Assembly: GCA_946885335.1 (NCBI GenBank)
Contig: CAMPGG010000177.1
Span: 1-7,159 of the forward strand
Source: an uncultured Chitinophagaceae bacterium
Lineage (GTDB): Bacteria; Bacteroidota; Bacteroidia; Chitinophagales; Chitinophagaceae
Length of the DNA stretch: 7,159 bases
Direction: 5' to 3'
Part shown: piece after piece, positions 5,100 through 7,159 of the stretch
How positions within the stretch are numbered: the stretch's first letter is position 1
How the letters are laid out: the number at the start of each line of letters is the position of its first letter
Translations under genes and position numbers: made by a program
The notes under the pieces: generated by a model
What the model saw: the letters and a program-made list of their open reading frames with translations, nothing else
Databases searched by the model: none
What the model was told of the DNA's origin: nothing

Positions 5100-6356
5100 A
5101 TGCCAACAAATATTAAATGTCCTAAATGTTCATTCGAATTCCCTATTGAAGATGCCGTATCAGAAGAATACAAAAAGGAATTGCGGGAGCAGATGGTCAA
5201 CTTCAAAAAACAAAAAGAAGAAGAACTCTATAAAAAAGAACAGGAATGGAAGCAACAGCTGCAACAGCAGGAAAGAGAATTGTTGTTAAAAAATGATATT
5301 GAGAAAAAACAATTACAAAAAGACCTGGAAGAAAATCTGCGTAAGAAGATCATTGGAGATTATGAAAACCAACTGACGCTTTTACAACAAAATAATGCCC
5401 AAACAGAAGAAAAATTAAAAGAGGCCCGTAAAAAAGAATTAGAATATTATCAAAAAGAACAGGCGCTGAAAACACGGGAAGAAGAACTTGAAATCCAGAT
5501 GCAAAAAAGAATGCAGCAGGAAAGAGAAAAGCTAGCTGAAGAAATTCGCCGCATTGAATACCAAAAAACAGAAGCCCGGGATACGGAGCATCAACTCCGG
5601 ATGAAAGAACTGGAAAAGCAACTGGAAGACCAGAAAAAATTAGTTGATGAAATGAAGCGGAAGGCAGAACAAGGATCAATGCAATTACAGGGAGAAGTAC
5701 AGGAACTGGCATTGGAAGAATTGCTCCAGGCATCCTTTCCTTTTGATGTAATTACAGAAGTTGGCAAAGGAAGCCGGGGTGCCGATTGCATACAAGCTGT
5801 TCGCAATAATTTTGGGCAGGAATGCGGAAAGATCATTTACGAAAGTAAAAGAGCGCAAAATTTTTCTGTTGAATGGATAGAGAAACTAAAAAAAGATATG
5901 CGCAGCCAGGGCGCCGATATTGCGGTGATCGTTACACGGGTAATGCCAAAGGAAATGGAATGCTTTGGATTAAAAGATGGTGTTTGGATATGTAGTTTTG
6001 GAGAAGTTAAAGCATTGGCCAGTGTGTTGAGAGATGGGGTGATCAGGGTTTATAATTCAGCCGCCAGCCAACAGAACAAAGGTGATAAAATGCATTTGTT
6101 ATACGATTATTTGATCAGTAACGAATTTGCCGAACAATGGAGCGCCATCCGTGAAGGATTTCAATCCATGAAAATGTCCATACAAAGAGAACGCGATGCG
6201 ATGGAACGTTTATGGAAAGCCCGTGAAAAACAATTGGAAAAAGTATTACTGAATGCTGCGCATATTCGTGGTTCTATAGAAGGCATTGCGGGCTCCAATT
6301 CCATAGACTTACATTTATTGGAAGATGTGGATTTGAATGAAGATGATGATGATTAA
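5100..6356 (+). CDS. DUF2130 domain-containing coiled-coil protein, probable PD-(D/E)XK-type fold
   Basis: The 418-residue protein begins with a single CPKC knuckle (residues 7-10) followed by a hydrophobic/acidic segment. A long Lys/Glu/Gln-rich region then follows (about 22-195), almost certainly coiled coil. The C-terminal globular part (about 196-385) matches what I know of DUF2130. It contains ALEELL (204-209), GKGSRGAD (222-229), IIYESKRA (245-252) and ADIAVIVT (272-279). The Glu206/207, Asp229 and Glu248-x-Lys250 pattern is that of PD-(D/E)XK nucleases, so a DNA-cleaving role is an inference from motif spacing. The tail is strongly acidic (DLNEDDDD). No signal peptide or membrane segment is seen, so it is likely cytoplasmic. 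The cellular role is not established. It appears to be transcribed alone, and its stop codon overlaps that of the convergent transferase gene. Confidence 0.88.
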   Translation: MPTNIKCPKCSFEFPIEDAVSEEYKKELREQMVNFKKQKEEELYKKEQEWKQQLQQQERELLLKNDIEKKQLQKDLEENLRKKIIGDYENQLTLLQQNNAQTEEKLKEARKKELEYYQKEQALKTREEELEIQMQKRMQQEREKLAEEIRRIEYQKTEARDTEHQLRMKELEKQLEDQKKLVDEMKRKAEQGSMQLQGEVQELALEELLQASFPFDVITEVGKGSRGADCIQAVRNNFGQECGKIIYESKRAQNFSVEWIEKLKKDMRSQGADIAVIVTRVMPKEMECFGLKDGVWICSFGEVKALASVLRDGVIRVYNSAASQQNKGDKMHLLYDYLISNEFAEQWSAIREGFQSMKMSIQRERDAMERLWKAREKQLEKVLLNAAHIRGSIEGIAGSNSIDLHLLEDVDLNEDDDD

Positions 6357-6958
6357 CTCATTACCCAGGTTAGTACGATATCTTCAAAATGGTGATAATG
6401 GATCTGCAGGTCAATCGGTGTTTTTGTAAAATGACAATGTATCAAGCTTTCAGCTATATCATTTTTACCCAGTAAAATATGTTCACTGAAATCTACCTGC
6501 CCATTTCCATACCATTTAAATACAGATTCTTTGGCAGACCATAATAAAGTAAGCTGCCTGATGTCTGTCATGCCAAACGAAGCCTTTTCATCCTCATTCA
6601 AAAATTTGTGTGCTATTTTTTCCATTTTAGGTGTAGGAATTTCAATATCGATCCCTACCCTGGCCGTTTTGCTAACAATGGCTGCGGCATAATCACCACA
6701 ATGAGAAATAGAAAAATGATATTCTTCATTTGCCAAAAAAGGTTTTTTGGTATCAGCAATTTGAATCAACCTGTATGGAAAAGCGGGATACAGATATGGG
6801 AGTAAAAAACGGCCTGCAAAATGCTGCAAACGTTTATGCGGGTGGGTTACCTGCTGTTTCACGGGCACATTGTGCTCAAAAAAAGCTTCAGGCTCTTCGA
6901 TCTTCCAAATACCTAACCGCGTTGTATCGTTAATTTGTTGTTGAAAAAAAATCGGCAT
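6353..6958 (-). CDS. 4'-phosphopantetheinyl transferase superfamily protein (Sfp-type)
   Basis: The 201-residue enzyme is predicted to move the 4'-phosphopantetheine arm from coenzyme A to a conserved Ser of acyl or peptidyl carrier proteins, converting apo to holo forms. Family motifs are clear: FSISHCGDYA (82-91), VGIDIE (101-106) with Mg-binding Asp104 and Glu106, and LLWSAKESVFKWYG (138-151) with Glu144 and Lys148. The length and the N-terminal half before the SISH motif fit the Sfp/AcpT-like type, not the short AcpS type of about 120 residues. No carrier-protein or synthase gene is nearby, so the substrate could be the general fatty-acid carrier protein or a carrier encoded elsewhere. 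The gene is convergent with the DUF2130 gene and shares four bases at the stops. It is divergent from dcd, with a 109-bp gap. Confidence 0.93.
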   Translation of the reverse strand: MPIFFQQQINDTTRLGIWKIEEPEAFFEHNVPVKQQVTHPHKRLQHFAGRFLLPYLYPAFPYRLIQIADTKKPFLANEEYHFSISHCGDYAAAIVSKTARVGIDIEIPTPKMEKIAHKFLNEDEKASFGMTDIRQLTLLWSAKESVFKWYGNGQVDFSEHILLGKNDIAESLIHCHFTKTPIDLQIHYHHFEDIVLTWVMS

Positions 6959-6989
6959 TGCTTATAGAATCATCATTATTTTGCTGCTC

Positions 6990-7020
6990 TAAAAATAGGA
7001 AAAGATAAATAAGCTGCAAC
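6990..7020 (-). promoter_or_regulatory. Candidate Bacteroidota-type promoter for the phosphopantetheinyl transferase gene
   Basis: On the minus strand GTTG (complement of 7017-7020) is followed after 19 bases by TATTTTTA (complement of 6990-6997), close to the TTTG-N19-TAnnTTTG consensus. It lies about 31 bases before the ATG at 6958. One base is off consensus in each box, so confidence is modest. Confidence 0.35.
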
Positions 7021-7067
7021 AGCGCTTATTATCATCAGGCAAACATCATTAAAATTAAAAAGTCATT

Positions 7068-7159
7068 ATGATCCTCAGCGACAAGCGAATTCTGGAAGAA
7101 ATGGAAAAAGGAACATTAAAAATAGAACCTTACCAACGGGAAAGCCTGGGGAGTAATTC
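7068..7159 (+). CDS. dcd: dCTP deaminase, N-terminal fragment (runs off the window)
   Basis: The last 92 bases encode 30 complete residues beginning MILSDKRILEEMEKG and containing IEPYQRESLGSNS. This matches the N-terminus of dCTP deaminase as I know it from Bacteroidota, where ILSDKxIxxxxxxGxxxIxP is typical. The enzyme deaminates dCTP to dUTP, feeding dTMP synthesis; family members are trimers in the cytoplasm. The catalytic part lies beyond the window edge, so activity and full length cannot be judged, and a bifunctional dCTP deaminase/dUTPase remains possible. The ATG at 7068 follows an A-rich stretch (7051-7061), as is common for starts in this phylum, with no Shine-Dalgarno motif. It is divergent from the transferase gene. 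Confidence 0.82.
   Translation, partial: MILSDKRILEEMEKGTLKIEPYQRESLGSN

Noticed and set aside
5350..5836. Two minus strand ORFs (127 and 81 residues) opposite the DUF2130 coiled coil
   Set aside because: They are long because the coding strand is rich in Lys/Glu/Gln codons; the products are hydrophobic or Ser-rich low-complexity reverse complements with no start context or family resemblance.
6977..6983. TATTTTG as a -7 element for dcd
   Set aside because: It is one T short of TAnnTTTG and lies about 85 bases before the dcd start with no convincing -33 box, so I did not call it a promoter.

Overview
The window looks like chromosomal DNA from a member of the Bacteroidota, most likely the Chitinophagaceae or a close relative; the family-level guess is an inference. 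The supporting signs are an AT-rich sequence, start codons preceded by A-rich stretches rather than Shine-Dalgarno motifs, candidate promoters of the TTTG/TAnnTTTG type, a two-component propeller sensor kinase paired with a LuxR-type regulator, and a Bacteroidota-like dCTP deaminase N-terminus.

Left end (1-533): part of a head-to-tail tandem array. The repeat unit is exactly 350 bp. Each unit holds a small GIY-YIG nuclease-family gene, then three closely packed tetraloop hairpins, then an intrinsic terminator. The first unit is cut by the window edge and the second is complete. The terminator of one unit ends 4 nt before the start codon of the next gene. The few differences between units avoid every base pair of the hairpins except one C-to-T change, which leaves a G-U pair. 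This is the least ordinary part of the window.

Middle (534-5099): a gene-poor stretch with weak promoter and operator candidates and one doubtful 61-residue secreted or lipoprotein-like ORF. It is followed by a two-component pair on the + strand: a 1025-residue sensor kinase (signal peptide, about 14 propeller blades, Y_Y_Y domain, one membrane segment, HisKA_3 and HATPase) and a 215-residue NarL/LuxR-type response regulator 45 bp downstream. The two very probably act together: a periplasmic ligand or protein cue is sensed by the propellers and passed by His828 to Asp55 of the regulator. A 400-bp gap with only weak signals follows.

Right end (5100-7159): a DUF2130 coiled-coil protein (+) whose C-terminal half carries a D...ExK arrangement like PD-(D/E)XK nucleases. 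A convergent Sfp-type 4'-phosphopantetheinyl transferase (-) has its stop codon interlocked with the DUF2130 stop. After a 109-bp divergent intergenic region comes the start of a dCTP deaminase gene (dcd, +), which runs off the window. These right-hand genes look like unrelated housekeeping or accessory functions, not one pathway.
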